A stretch of DNA of 64,000 nucleotides, taken from contig LNDK02000024.1 of NCBI GenBank assembly GCA_001455915.2, positions 2,542,001 through 2,606,000 on the forward strand, given 5' to 3'. The number at the start of each line of letters is the position of its first letter. Position 1 is the first letter of the stretch. The position numbers and the translations under genes are program-made. The stretch is from Samsoniella hepiali (Eukaryota; Ascomycota; Sordariomycetes; Hypocreales; Cordycipitaceae). Shown piece by piece: positions 1 through 11,107 of this stretch. The notes beneath the pieces were generated by a model. It searched no databases. It had not been told where the DNA came from and saw only the letters and a program-made list of their open reading frames with translations.

Positions 1-1547
1 AAAAAAACACCAGGAGGCCAGCAAGTGTGACGCAGGGTCGAAAAAAAAAGCAACGCTACGGAGTTGATTACACGTGCTTCTACGCCGTAAAGTGTTCAGC
101 CGGCGCAAAACCCTTACCCGCAGCAGGCAGCCTTGGCCGGTCACCCCGTAATCGTAATATATGGCTGAGCAAGGCCATTGGCCTACTTGGGCAAAAGGCT
201 GTACCCAATGTGGTAATAACTTCCAGGCTTGTCCGCATCAGAAAAAAAAGTTGAAATCTACGCCGACTTGGGGGGCTTCTTTCGAAGACCTGAAAAGGGG
301 GCATGGGAAAGGCCAAATCGTGAGCACATGTGTTCCTACGTGAAAGTGCGATTGCTTGGGCCCAGGTAGTAATTAGCAAGGCTTTTCCCTATCAGTGTAC
401 TATTACGTTGTTTTAAACTTGCCATGTACCGGCAACGGGGAACGGGTACGACTAGTCCCAGCTCGCCTCCAACTCTAACCCCGCGCAGGCAACTACTACT
501 GGAGCCCAGTAGTCACAGCTCTCCCTGTCGGGTATTGCTCAACTGGCGCCGGAAAGGCCGTTCCCAAACCGGCGCAGAGTCCGCTCCACCCCTCCCTTCC
601 CTGGTCCCCTGCATCTTTTGCGGTGGCTCTGTGTCGGGGCCACCTCATAGCGGTTCGCACGGTCGTTAATCACAGACCACAGGACCAGGCCAGCCTCTCT
701 TGATTCGTCTTCAGCGGCTTGTAGTTGACCAGCCCCCGCTGCATTGAGCAATTATTCCGCACAACAGCGGGAGCCCGTCCCCGGGACCCCGGTTCCCCAC
801 GGCGATCACGGACTAGCTGGTCTTTTGTAGGGGGCCCCCGCCGGGAGATGCCATGACAGGTCCCCGCTCAGTGCCAGACGCTGGCTAGCAGCTTTTAGCT
901 AGGTAGTTGACCATTTGCTGTGTCTCCTTTGCGTGCTAGCTGTGCCCATGTTACTCATGCCCAGGCATTCCTAGCGGCAGCCCGTTTCGACGAGGAACCT
1001 GGACGCGGCGCCGACCACTCGGCTAGTAGGAGATAAACTAGTTACAGTCTTTGACTCAGGTAGCAAGCCTGGTTCACAGTGGCTTGACGCTGAGGCCATT
1101 CTGTGGTTGCTGCCACGGGGAGCCAGGGAACAGGGTCAACCATCGTCTGGTGACCCCTGTTGTCTCTCCCCTTGACGTCGTTGTCTCTTCTGCGTCAAAG
1201 CGACCACCCCCAAAGGGATGAAAAACAATGCAGCCACTCAAAGCACTGACAGAGACGCAGCTGCATCCTCAGTCCGTATATCGTTGATTCCACCATGATC
1301 CCGTCTGCTGCGGCGGCGGGTCATTGCCAATCGACACCCCCACCATCCGGACTCCAACACACACCCGCGACTCATGTTTGAAGCTGGGATACTTCTACCT
1401 CTTCATCTCCCGCATTTTTACGCTTCCAACAAGGCATGGTCTGCTCATCTTTTTTTGAAAGTGCAGGGACCCTTTTTTTCGTCTACCCACACTTGCGTTT
1501 CTGTTTACACGTATGAGTGCCGGCGTGCTCGCCAATCCATCAACCCT
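1..1547. other. Intergenic region at left edge
   Basis: No reading frame here has convincing fungal coding character, and frames in all phases are short and interrupted. The stretch from about 600 to 1370 is mixed-composition sequence without obvious repeats. The last few hundred bases before 1548 presumably hold the promoter and leader of the CFEM receptor gene. I see no tRNA and no transposon ends. Confidence 0.4.
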
Positions 1548-3222
1548 ATGACTGCCGTGGTAGTTGGCAGTGCCTCTGTTTATGGCGCCGCGTCTTTCAC
1601 GACGTCTTGGACGCCATCGCCGACTCTGTACAGTCGCGCAGAGAATATAGCCACTGAGCTGCCTGGCTGCGCAGTAAGTAGATGCACATACGCGGAACGC
1701 CGTCCAAGCAACTGACTGGAAAAGGTGCGATGTTTACGGCAACAGTGCGCCTCATTTGACAACGCGTGCCTGTGTGTGGTGGAGACAAAATCCATAATTG
1801 ACCGCTGCGTCTTGGGCGTATGTGGAATGCCAGAGGCTATATGTAAGTACCGCCGCAGACACCTTTCCACGTCTACACAGCTAACTCTCCCCGGCAGTCA
1901 CGAGAAACCTGACAGAAACTACGTGTCAGACGCCAGTTCGCAGAAAAACAAGCGATTTTAATCCTTTGGTCCTCGGCATCACTCCAATCACAGTCCTGAT
2001 TGTTTTCTTCCGCCTGGTGTATAACCAATTCTTCAGTCCTCGAACACGCTTCAACCTAGAGGAATTGGCATTGATCGCTGCCAGTGGCGTCGGTATTGTC
2101 ACCCTTGCTCTGCAAATATTCGGCGTCAACGGCCATGGTATGGGAACCGACGTCTGGGGCCTGGACCGATCCACCCTATATACCTTTCGCCGGTACTTTT
2201 ACATGATACAAATCGGCTATATTGTTCTAATGCTGTTTCTGAAGTTGACTGTTACTTTCTTCTACTTTAACATCTTCTTTGGGCAGAGGATACGCACCGT
2301 GCTCTGGGCGACCGTCATTTTCCATGTCGCCGCACTCACCGCCTGCGCCTTGGCCATCCTTATCCAATGTCTACCCATCGAATATCAGTGGGATAAATTT
2401 TACCACATCCATGATGATTCGATGACAGGGCAGTGTATCAATATCAATACAGCCTGTTGGGTCAATAGCTCCATAAGCGTGGCGTCAGACCTGTGGTTGT
2501 TGGCTGTTCCTTTAAGCCAGCTCCGGAAGTTGAAACTGCACTGGAAGAAGAAGCTCGGAGCTTCTCTCATGTTCATAGCGGGCTTCAGGTAAGCTGTACC
2601 ATGCTAATAGCATGAAACGAGACATCCTTGCTTATACTTCTTATCGTCAGTGTCACGGTTATATCCGTCCTCCGACTATCGTCTATTGGAACCTACGCCT
2701 CGACAACAAATCCAACCTGGGATCAGTGGGATATCCTGTGGTGGTCCTTTATTGAGATTCATGTTGGCCTCGTCTGTACTTGCCTACCAGCAATGCGACT
2801 GATTCTCATTCGACTGGCACCACAAATATTCGATTCCAAATCGAGCAAAATCCACACGTACGTTGCGAGCTCTGATCTACGACGAGGGAGAAAAACTTGA
2901 TGCAACAGGCTAATTTCCATCGTGGCATAGAATCTCTTTAAACCGCGTCTCTTCACTAGGCACGCAACTTACACATCTTACCCAATTTACACAGCTGGGT
3001 GGAGATGAGGAAGCGGCTCTGCCAAAACCTTCGCCCGCCCCAGCAGCGACACTCTTATCAACGGCCGCGACAGCTCCAGAACCCATTTTATACAATCATT
3101 ACAATTCTTCTTCAAACGCGGGCGAATCTCTTGCTGCAGTTGAAAGTCCCGAGCGATGGCATGATGAAGTACCGTTGCGGAAGGCCAAAAAGCCTGACAA
3201 CTGGAGAAACAGTGTGCCTTGA
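1548..3222 (+). CDS. CFEM-domain seven-transmembrane receptor (PTH11-like)
   Basis: Five exons are inferred: 1548-1673, 1725-1842, 1898-2588, 2651-2857 and 2931-3222 (477 aa). All introns are 51-73 nt with GT..AG ends and all phases agree. The first two junctions assemble a CFEM module with all eight cysteines, starting LPGCAVRC, with the FDNAC aspartate that binds haem in known CFEM proteins, and closing at LTETTC. The rest is a fungal rhodopsin-like membrane domain (about aa 100-355) with helices such as GITPITVLIVFFRLVY and the NPTWDQWD loop. A hydrophilic tail follows, rich in Ala, Pro and Ser. Such proteins are surface receptors; PTH11 of Magnaporthe senses host surface cues. The start at ATG 1548 gives only a weak signal peptide, so an extra upstream exon is possible. 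The last exon rests on open frame and splice phase alone. Confidence 0.82.
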
Positions 3223-3441
3223 GCCTGAATGCAACAAATCCAAGAGAACAGACGACATGAATGAAATCGTACAACAGAAAGCGACAACGAACATAGTGTA
3301 ACATATTAAACGAGATACCAGTATATATAGTCATTCACTTGCATGCTGCCGCTCGCGGCTTTTCTTCATAGCGTTTTTTATTCGATACCTCTTCTTTGAC
3401 AGTTTTGAGCATCTCATGATGAATACAGTGCCGCAAACATA

Positions 3442-5548
3442 TCACGTTTGCCAATTCGCCATCATTGAGCGCCGCAGTCTCGCCTGTGTAAATTCTCGCC
3501 GGGAACCCGCAATCATATCATCCTCCAAGACTGGCACTTCCTGTAGCGGGTCGAGCTGATCAATCTTGGAAACCAGGTCGGCCGGTGGCTCTGCGTTGAA
3601 CACTGCAGGAATATCGCCATGGGGGAAGAACCCTGCAAATCCCCAGCTGAGCCAAGAGGCTTTCTTTGTTCTCTTTGGCCTGTTTGCGGATTTCCAGCTG
3701 CGCCTTTCCAGTAAGGTGATGGCAATAAGAACCGGAGCATTGAGCGTCCGGATGAGAAACACGTTGATGGTGTGAAACGTACGCTCAGTGACAAGTAGCT
3801 TCAGAGGCAGGAGCACGATCAGGGCGGCAATATTAAAAGGCGGGGGGTAGGCAAAAATGGAGTCGCTCTTGACACTTTCAAATGTCAGGACGGTGCGTCG
3901 GAAGCGAACTTCGGCACCTTCGTTGGCAATGATGCGCGAAAAGGTATTCGTCAGTATCGCGACTAGGATCGTCAGGAAGAGCGTGTTTCCCAGAAACGCA
4001 AACGCAATCATCAACGCCGGGCCAAAAACGATGTGGAACTCCGTCGACTCGCCAATGCCCGTGCCATCCAGACCAAACCAGATCCAGAGCAGCCACTTGC
4101 ACACGGTCGCCCAGCTCGGTGTGTTGCCCGTCTCTATTTGCTCCGCGGTGATGAGCCACATGAGGGCCAAGAGAAAGCCAGTGAAGCACCAGAAAGCAAG
4201 AAACGTCAAGACGGTAAAGTCCTTCATCATGGCATGTAGCGAGATGAAGACAATGTTGTTCGGCATGATGTTGAACGCGACCCGAGTGAGCAGAATGGGT
4301 GCGGCAAGACAAAGAATATGCAAACCATAGCCATCTGCAATCTTGTCAATGTACATGTCGTATATTCTTGTCAAGAAATATGCGACATATATTGCAACAA
4401 AGCTGATGTCTAGAAAAGACCACAGGCTCTGCGCGTGCACTTCCCATCCATGTTCCAAAATGGCGGCAAACTCTTGGAGCACCCACCCAGCCGTGTAGAT
4501 GCAAAACGTAATTTCCCACATGCTATTTCGAGTATGGCGATCGAGCATGGTGAAGATGTACAAGACGAGGAGGAGGATAATCTGAACAAACTCAATGATG
4601 GTCCGCACCCTCGGCACAATCAGTCGGTAGTGATTGAGAAGCCGCGCATGCCGCGGGTTGTAGATGGATATCGGCAGGTGCTTGTAGTGATCCGGCAACA
4701 CATCGACAAAGGACAGCGGCGTGTACGTCACCTTGCCCGTGTGGATGGCGTCGACGAGCCGCTGGCACGCGGCCGTGCCAATCAGCGCCTTGCTTTCCGA
4801 GATGATGGCGAGCTCCAGGGCCGTAAACTGGCGCTCGTGGCCCGGACGCGCCTGCACCGGCCACTGCTGGTGCCGCCACTCGGCCTCGACCTCGCGCGGC
4901 GCGCCCTGGAAGGGGTCGTACCCCTCCACCAGGACGTGGGCGAGGAGCAGCAGGCCCGTGTCGTCGGGGTGGTCCTCGTGGTAGCGGCGCAGGATTCGGC
5001 TCGCGACGAGCTCGCATAGGGTGGCGCGCGCGGCGTTGACGCTCTGGTTCCGGAGGCCGGCTTGCTCGCGCAGGAAGTGGACGCGGTTCGCGAGCAGGCA
5101 GTACACTGGAGAAGACGAGGGGTCAGCTTGAGCTCCGCGCAACCGTAGGCCGGACAGGGCCAGTACCTATCGAGTTGTCCCGGCTGTCGTATAGCCGATC
5201 GACAAGTGGTCGAACAATGAGCGCGTTGAGATTGGGCTGTCGGAAATGTTCCATAGTGTACGGGTCATCTGGCGGGTGGAATTAGCAGCCTGTCGTCCGA
5301 CTGCGAGTGGGATTCAGCCATGCGTACCTATACTCGCAAGCACGAGACGCCGCACCCTAGTAAGTCTGACTTTAGCGGTGAAGCATCGCGCTGATGGGGA
5401 CAATCACCTACCTGTGAATGTTAACATATACTGATGTAAAGCCATCAGGTGCTGGTGTCGAATATTCACGCAAGCAAGCGTCGGCCTCAGCGTCCGGCTC
5501 GGGTTCGGGCTCGTCCCCTTGGTCGGGGCGCCCTTCTGCAGAATTCAT
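3442..5548 (-). CDS. YVC1: Vacuolar TRP-family cation channel, YVC1-like
   Basis: Exons on the minus strand are 5548-5412, 5356-5328, 5268-5167 and 5105-3442, giving 643 aa. The second exon is only 29 nt, yet phases join perfectly through VRRLVLASIDDPYTMEHF. The protein has a cytosolic N-terminal domain (to about aa 240), a helical channel region with at least six hydrophobic segments, and the pore sequence FGLDGTGIG near aa 430, characteristic of yeast Yvc1/TRPY1. The family releases calcium from the vacuole on stretch, hyperosmotic shock or cytosolic calcium. The acidic N-terminus (EPEPEPDAEAD) resembles that of the family. An in-frame ATG at 5605 would add 19 residues; I prefer 5548. The gene ends 219 bp from the convergent receptor gene. 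Confidence 0.9.
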
Positions 5549-5605
5549 TCTGTCGGTTGCTGCTGTAGACGTCGGACTCACAGACGGGCATAACGACCAC
5601 GCCAA

Positions 5606-6436
5606 CCGGTTCCCTGGTTATCAGATGATGTGTCGATGCCAAATTATCCCTCTTTTTTTTCAGAGCTAATCCAGGTAGGCGGAGGCGGTGGGGACGGCCA
5701 ATCTTAGTTTGGGGACGCCGAGGCTGCCACTAATAATTGAGAGGATTCCGCGACATTGGACGGCCTCCCACAAGCAGAAGATGCGACAGCCGATCAGTGG
5801 CTGAGGACTATGCAGGAGTACATGCACACATGCTGGGGTGGTACTTGGAGCGAAGACCGCCATTTCACGAACCATCATCCGAATTTCCTTGCACGTTTTC
5901 CATCATCCGAATCTCGGGAACTAAAGCGGGAGGGTCGCCGAACTAACAGATGCCCACTCCCTCGATAACTAGTTGCCTATTTGGGAGGCGTCGACAGCGG
6001 GTGGATGTTCTCACATGCGCCTTGATTATCGATCCCAAGAGTATAAGATTTACAGTCTGGACGAGGCTTGATATAGAGAGGTCTTCTATATTATAATGAT
6101 CCTTCTATCCTGTGTCGGTACAAATGGCGTGGTGTCGGTGCAACCCGCCTGCAAAACTTGGATTCTGCACAGCGATACAGCGCAACCTTTTGCAAACTAA
6201 CGGTCGGAAAAAGCAGAGAAATCGAACCACTACCGTTGACAAGCCCTCATAGCTCTGCCAGGTTTACTGGGCTTTCGCGGGCAGGGTAGCTCAAGAGACT
6301 GTCTTTCATGAGTTGCTCGGCCTCGAGCTTCAGCGGCCCCTCCACATTCCAGTGACACCAAGTCGTCTATAACGCTTTGGCTGTCACTCGAGTTGTTCCC
6401 CCATACACCAACATTGAAAGCCTCCACTTCTACACG
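5606..6436. other. Intergenic region between divergent genes
   Basis: About 830 bp separates the channel gene (reading left) from the small secreted protein gene (reading right), so it must hold both promoters. The segment 6020-6110 is AT-rich, with TATA-like runs around 6037-6110. I see no additional gene; frames at 5737-5968 are short and lack splice support. Confidence 0.4.
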
Positions 6437-7066
6437 ATGGGAGCAAAGACCTGTCTGCCTCTCTTGTTGCTGTGCGCGCTGGCCCATCTTGTTCGCGCCC
6501 AGCTGGTCATCCCCCCGGGCTTACCCAGCACGTCATCCAATTTTCGGCTGCGGGCGCACTCGACGACAGCAAACACGACGACGCTTGGAGCACACATCGA
6601 GAATTGGGTGCTGGCGACATCAGGCCAAAGCGACTGCAGCCAGATCAGCAGCCTCGTCAACGACGACAGTGCTAGCCAGACGTTTTTCGTCCATGTCGAG
6701 TCAGAAGCAATCTTGGCGGAACACAAGGGAAAACAAAGGACCCTGACGCTCGAAGAAGAGGGAAACGGGAACAAGGTACTCAAGGTCGATTGCGGAGGAG
6801 ACGCCCTTTCGCAGCTGGGCGTCAGTTTCCACGGCGCAGTGCCAGTGTTGGCCTTGAAGCGTGACGTTGATTCGCAATTCTACGCCTGCAAGGACGAAAC
6901 GGGGACAGTTGGTGTATTTTACAGGGAAACGCACAATGGGCCGCTGCGATCGGGATGCGTCGACATTGCGCTGCTGCTTGAGTGCACGCCTGGGCCGGAC
7001 CACGGGGCGACGCAGCTCGCACCTTGCTGTGCTCGTGTGAACAACGGCGGCTGCTTGCCAGTTTAA
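6437..7066 (+). CDS. Small secreted protein, DUF7907-like
   Basis: A single exon encodes 209 aa from ATG 6437. An upstream in-frame ATG at 6377 would put 20 polar residues before the signal peptide, so it is not used. Residues 1-21 (MGAKTCLPLLLLCALAHLVRA) form a clear signal peptide. The mature part begins QLVIPPGLPSTSSNFRLRAH and has the SSNFRLRA..LGAHIENWVLAT arrangement I associate with the fungal DUF7907 family of unknown function. There are eight cysteines in the mature chain, four of them near the C-terminus (LLECTPG, APCCARV, GGCLPV), which suggests a disulfide-stabilised extracellular fold. No catalytic motif is visible. Assignment to the family is from memory of the motif; function is unknown. 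Confidence 0.75.
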   Translation: MGAKTCLPLLLLCALAHLVRAQLVIPPGLPSTSSNFRLRAHSTTANTTTLGAHIENWVLATSGQSDCSQISSLVNDDSASQTFFVHVESEAILAEHKGKQRTLTLEEEGNGNKVLKVDCGGDALSQLGVSFHGAVPVLALKRDVDSQFYACKDETGTVGVFYRETHNGPLRSGCVDIALLLECTPGPDHGATQLAPCCARVNNGGCLPV

Positions 7067-7667
7067 AAATGTGATTGAGAAACATGCGCATCATGAATGA
7101 CGAGTGCAAAGAAAGCAGTTATCACATGAGTTGTGAAAATGATATCGTTTTGACGGTCGAGTCCACTAGCTAGCTACCCTTTGCTCTGCCCTCCTGGAAC
7201 AAAATAATCTATATGTTAGTTTTTCATTCGTGAGGTACATGATACCCTTGAATGCGGCTGCCCTGCGCGGTAAGAAACCCGCCTCTATTACATGTTGTAG
7301 ACTGCGTTTCTGTATTCGTTGCTGGAGTTGGACGGTCATTGAGCGTGTTTGGCTCGAATCGTCAGCGCGGTCGCTCGACTTTGGCTGGCAGAGTTGGCCA
7401 TCGCGTTCTCTATGCGGTGCCGTTGATCGGTGTGGGCTCAGTGTTGCACCTGTTTGTGGTAGAACAAAGGTATATTGAATGATACAATCTGACATTGTTG
7501 GCGTCAGTCTCTGGCCGGTTTCTCGCTCGGCACACTTTTTCTCACCTGCTATTACAACTAGCCCATTTCCTTCACACATGTTTCCTTTTGGCCCTGTGGC
7601 GAGGCCGAAGCCGCAATTTCGGGAGTGCCCCGTTAGTCGCTCTTTGCTTGTAGAGTGCCAGCTCGGC
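7067..7667. other. Convergent intergenic region
   Basis: This 600 bp lies between the 3' ends of the secreted protein gene and the FAL1 gene. The short frames across 7166-7690 overlap the real last exon of FAL1 or lack any coding signal. It probably contains only 3' untranslated sequence and terminators. Confidence 0.45.
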
Positions 7668-8976
7668 TCAAGATCCAATGAGATCAGCAACGTTCATTGG
7701 CATTTCGTCAATCTGAGTCGAGTAGTACACTGTCATGTGTGTTAGTACAGATTCTCTTTGCACCCAGCGTGATTACTTACACTCGATATCGCGAAGAATG
7801 CGGACATCATCGGTGGTAACAAAGTTGATGGCAACACCCTTGCGACCGAAACGACCACTGCGACCAATGCGATGGATGTAGTTTTCACGGTTGCTGGGGA
7901 GGTCGTAGTTGATGACCAAGCTGACTTGCTGCACATCAATACCACGAGCCCAGACATCGGTGGAGATTAGAACACGGCTGTTGCCCTGGCGGAAATCCTG
8001 CATAATGCTATCACGCTCCTTCTGGGGCATCTCGCCGTGCATACTGCTGACTGTAAAGTTGGCATCGCGCATCTTGTCCGTCAGCCAGTCAACCTTGCGG
8101 CGTGTATTGCAGAAGATGACGGCCTGGGTGATGGTAAGGGTATCGTAGAGATCGCAAAGGGTGTCAAACTTCCAGTCCTCCTTCTCCACAGCAATAAAAT
8201 ACTGCTTCAGGCCCTCTAGGGTCAGTTCGTCACGCTTGACCAGGATTCGGACAGGGTCGGTCATGAACTTGGTCGTCATGTCCAGCACGTCGTAGGGCAG
8301 GGTAGCGCTGACAACAACGACCTGGGTCGCGGGAGGAAGATGGCGGTATACATCGTAAATCTGCTCTCTGAATCCCTTGTTCAGAAGTTCATCAGCCTCA
8401 TCGAGTACTAGCATCTTGATGTGACGGGTGCGCAGATGACGTCTGCGAATCATATCAGCCACTCGGCCAGGCGTGCCAGACACAATGTGCTGGCCGTAGT
8501 CGAGCTTGCGGATATCCTCCCCCACGTTGGTACCACCAATGCAGGCGTGGCACTGCACATTCATGTAGTCACCCAGAGCCATGATGACGGATTGAATCTG
8601 AGTCGCAAGTTCTCTCGTGGGTGACAGGACAAGGGCCTGCGATTCGCGAACGGCGGTGTCGATGACCTGCAGCATGCTGATGGAGAAAGTCGCAGTTTTA
8701 CCCGTGCCAGATTGAGCCTGGGCAATGGTGTCGCGACCCTTGCAGACTTGCACGATGGCTCGGGATTGGACGGCAGAAGGCGATTCGTAACCGTAGGCAT
8801 AGATGCCGCGAAGAAGATTTTCTACACGTTTCAATTAGCAGTGGCGCTGACAAGATGTCACTGCATCACATACCCTTCAGCGACATGGACTCGAAAGTGG
8901 GATGGACGGTGACCTCCTTGGAGGTCGAGAACTCCATCTTCTCATCCGCATTGCGGTCGATTCCACCGTCAGCCAT
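7668..8976 (-). CDS. FAL1: DEAD-box RNA helicase FAL1 / eIF4A-III
   Basis: Exons are 8976-8874, 8821-7781 and 7729-7668, giving 401 aa, the usual length for eIF4A-III. Both introns (52 and 51 nt) have clean donors, branch sites and acceptors. The last 62 nt exon supplies the conserved tail YYSTQIDEMPMNVADLI. Motifs are intact: AQSGTGKT (aa 70-77), PTREL, TPGR, DEAD (175-178), SAT (206-208) and HRIGRSGR (351-358). The protein is an ATP-dependent RNA clamp: eIF4A-III is the core of the exon junction complex in animals and filamentous fungi, while yeast Fal1 acts in 18S rRNA maturation. It shares a 276 bp divergent promoter with the splicing factor gene PRP9. Confidence 0.96.
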
Positions 8977-9252
8977 GATTGCGATTGTTGTGACTAGGAG
9001 ATTGTGTGGTGATGAATTCAAGGTGGCAGCTGTCGCAATGTCACAAAAGGTGTTGGCGCTGGCTATATTTTTTTTGCGGGTCGGATATACTTCGGCGGCC
9101 TAGCTTCGCTGCCGACATTGTCGCAAACCTGTGCCAGCTTGAATTTCTTTCATCAAACCATTTGTCCCAAGAAAGCGCGAAAACTCCGGCTGTCGCGATA
9201 ATCAATCGAGGCTGTGTATCCGAGACTCGAGACAGTCTCTCGCACCGCCAAA
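8977..9252. promoter_or_regulatory. Shared divergent promoter FAL1 / PRP9
   Basis: Only 276 bp separates the two start codons, which face away from each other, so both promoters and both leaders must fit here. A T-run near 9068-9075 lies in the middle, but I see no clear TATA box in either direction, as is common for housekeeping genes. Confidence 0.6.
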
Positions 9253-10812
9253 ATGCTCATCCTGGAGGAACAGCGGTATATTCAAGAGGATCTCGAGCGC
9301 CTCGAGCAAGCTATCGCCGATCGCGTACGCGACGAACCAAAGCACGTAAGTACAAAGAGTGCCGAACTTTGTTTTCGCTGTGGTTAATCATGAAATCGGT
9401 AGATTCGCGATCGATTGAACCGAGACCATGAAGTTGCGCAACTACTAGACCAGATTCAATCGCAGTCGAAAGCCCTGCTAGATATCTACAAAGACGAACA
9501 TGGCAGTCGTGCCCAAGAAATCCAACAGCTTGGTAGCGGCGACCCCTTCGAACAATTTTACAAGCAAGTGGAGGATGTGCGAGGTCACCATGCCCGGTAC
9601 CCAAATGAACAGGCAGAAAACTCGGAGCAGCGATACAGGCCTCGACGACCAGATGGCATTGATAGGCCCTCCATTGTCGACTCCATTTTCACTGGCGAAG
9701 AAGCCTACGGCCGATTCTTTGACTTGAATCCGTCATACGATGCATACCTCAACCTGCCCAACATCAAGCGATCCAATTATCTACAATATCTCGAAAATTT
9801 TGACCACTTTACACCCGGCCGAGGAGGGTTGAAGCGAGCAGACAAAATGACTGACCAGTACTTTAGCTACGTCGGCGGACTGGCGAGCTACCTGGAAAGT
9901 TTTCTACGCCGAACACGACCTCTAGAAGACGTGGACAAGGCTCTGTCCTCGTTCGACGATGATTTTGATGCGCAGTGGCAAAATGACGAGGTGGAAGGGT
10001 GGCGAAACGATACCACAGCAAGCAGCAGCGCCAACAACCTCAGCACTGCCGACGCCGTATGGTGCAACGATTGCGAGAAAGAGTTCAAGAACCAAAACGT
10101 GTATGAAAACCATATCAAGGGCCGAAAGCACATCAAAGCTGCAGAGCAAAGATTGGCCAGGCAGAATGAGTCTGCAGGCGACTCTACTGGCACAGCCACA
10201 GTATCAGCTTTGCGGCTCAAGGAGCGCGCTATTGCTCAGCGCGAGCACCGCGTGCAGCGTCTTGCTAGCGCCATGAGCACGGAACGTAGCGATACGAGAG
10301 TCAACGTGGAGCGCAAGCAAGGCATGACGGAGCGTGAGCGCCAGCAGGAACTGGAGAACCTTTTCAACTCCACCGAACAACAACGGCAGAATATTGGCGA
10401 CGGCGAAGATGACGAAGACGACGAGGAAGACAAGATTTACAACCCTTTGAAGCTGCCGCCAGGCTGGGACGGCAAGCCCATCCCCTACTGGCTGTACCGT
10501 CTGCACGGCCTGGGCGTCGAGCTGACGTGCGAGATTTGCGGCAACTATGTCTACATGGGAAGACGGTCATTTGACAAGCACTTCAACGAGGCGCGCCACA
10601 TTTACGGACTCAAGTGTCTTGGCATTAACAACACGACCCTGTTTAGAGACATTACTGGCATCGATGAGGCACTGAGGCTGTGGGAGAAGATTCAAAAGAC
10701 GGAGAAGAAGGCCAAGGTTGACGAAGGAAGTGTCGTGCAGATGGAGGATGGAGAGGGCAACGTCATGCCGGAGAAGGTGTATTACGATTTGCAGAAACAG
10801 GGTTTACTGTAA
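9253..10812 (+). CDS. PRP9: Splicing factor 3a subunit 3 (PRP9 / SF3a60)
   Basis: Exon 1 is 9253-9345 (31 codons, MLILEEQRYIQEDLERLEQA) and exon 2 is 9403-10812. The 57 nt intron ends in a TAG acceptor, and the product is 500 aa. The N-terminal helical region with the RDRLNRDHEVAQLLDQ segment is typical of SF3a60. There are two zinc fingers: CNDCEKEF..H..GRKH near aa 251-275, which matches the U1/matrin-type C2H2 finger, and CEICGNYVYMGRRSF..H..ARHIYG near aa 407-435, the conserved C-terminal finger. An acidic run (GEDDEDDEED) lies between them. SF3a is part of the U2 snRNP and helps define the branch site. Family length and motifs are normal. Confidence 0.96.
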
Positions 10813-11107
10813 TGATCTTGTATAGAAGCATATTTGTCGGGATACGGGTTCACACAGGCGCAAAGGAATTACCAATCTTTTTTTTTTCACGATGCATTTA
10901 TTCCCAACAATATTCGCGAGTTAATTTTACTTGTGACAGAATATCCGTATTGAGGGCGACAACTGTCCTCGGATTGCAGCGCACTGCAGACAACAGTGCT
11001 CTGGCCTAGTCGCGTAAAGTATCTCCACTGCCAGCAGCACGCGTCGTCCCTCCCCATCAACTTCATCACGACATCCACCACCCTGCGCAAATGGTTCGAC
11101 GATAACG
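10813..11107. other. Spacer between PRP9 and SLX1
   Basis: A 295 bp same-strand spacer runs from the PRP9 stop codon to the SLX1 start, with a T-run at about 10879-10888. It must hold the PRP9 terminator and the SLX1 promoter. No further gene is seen. Confidence 0.4.
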
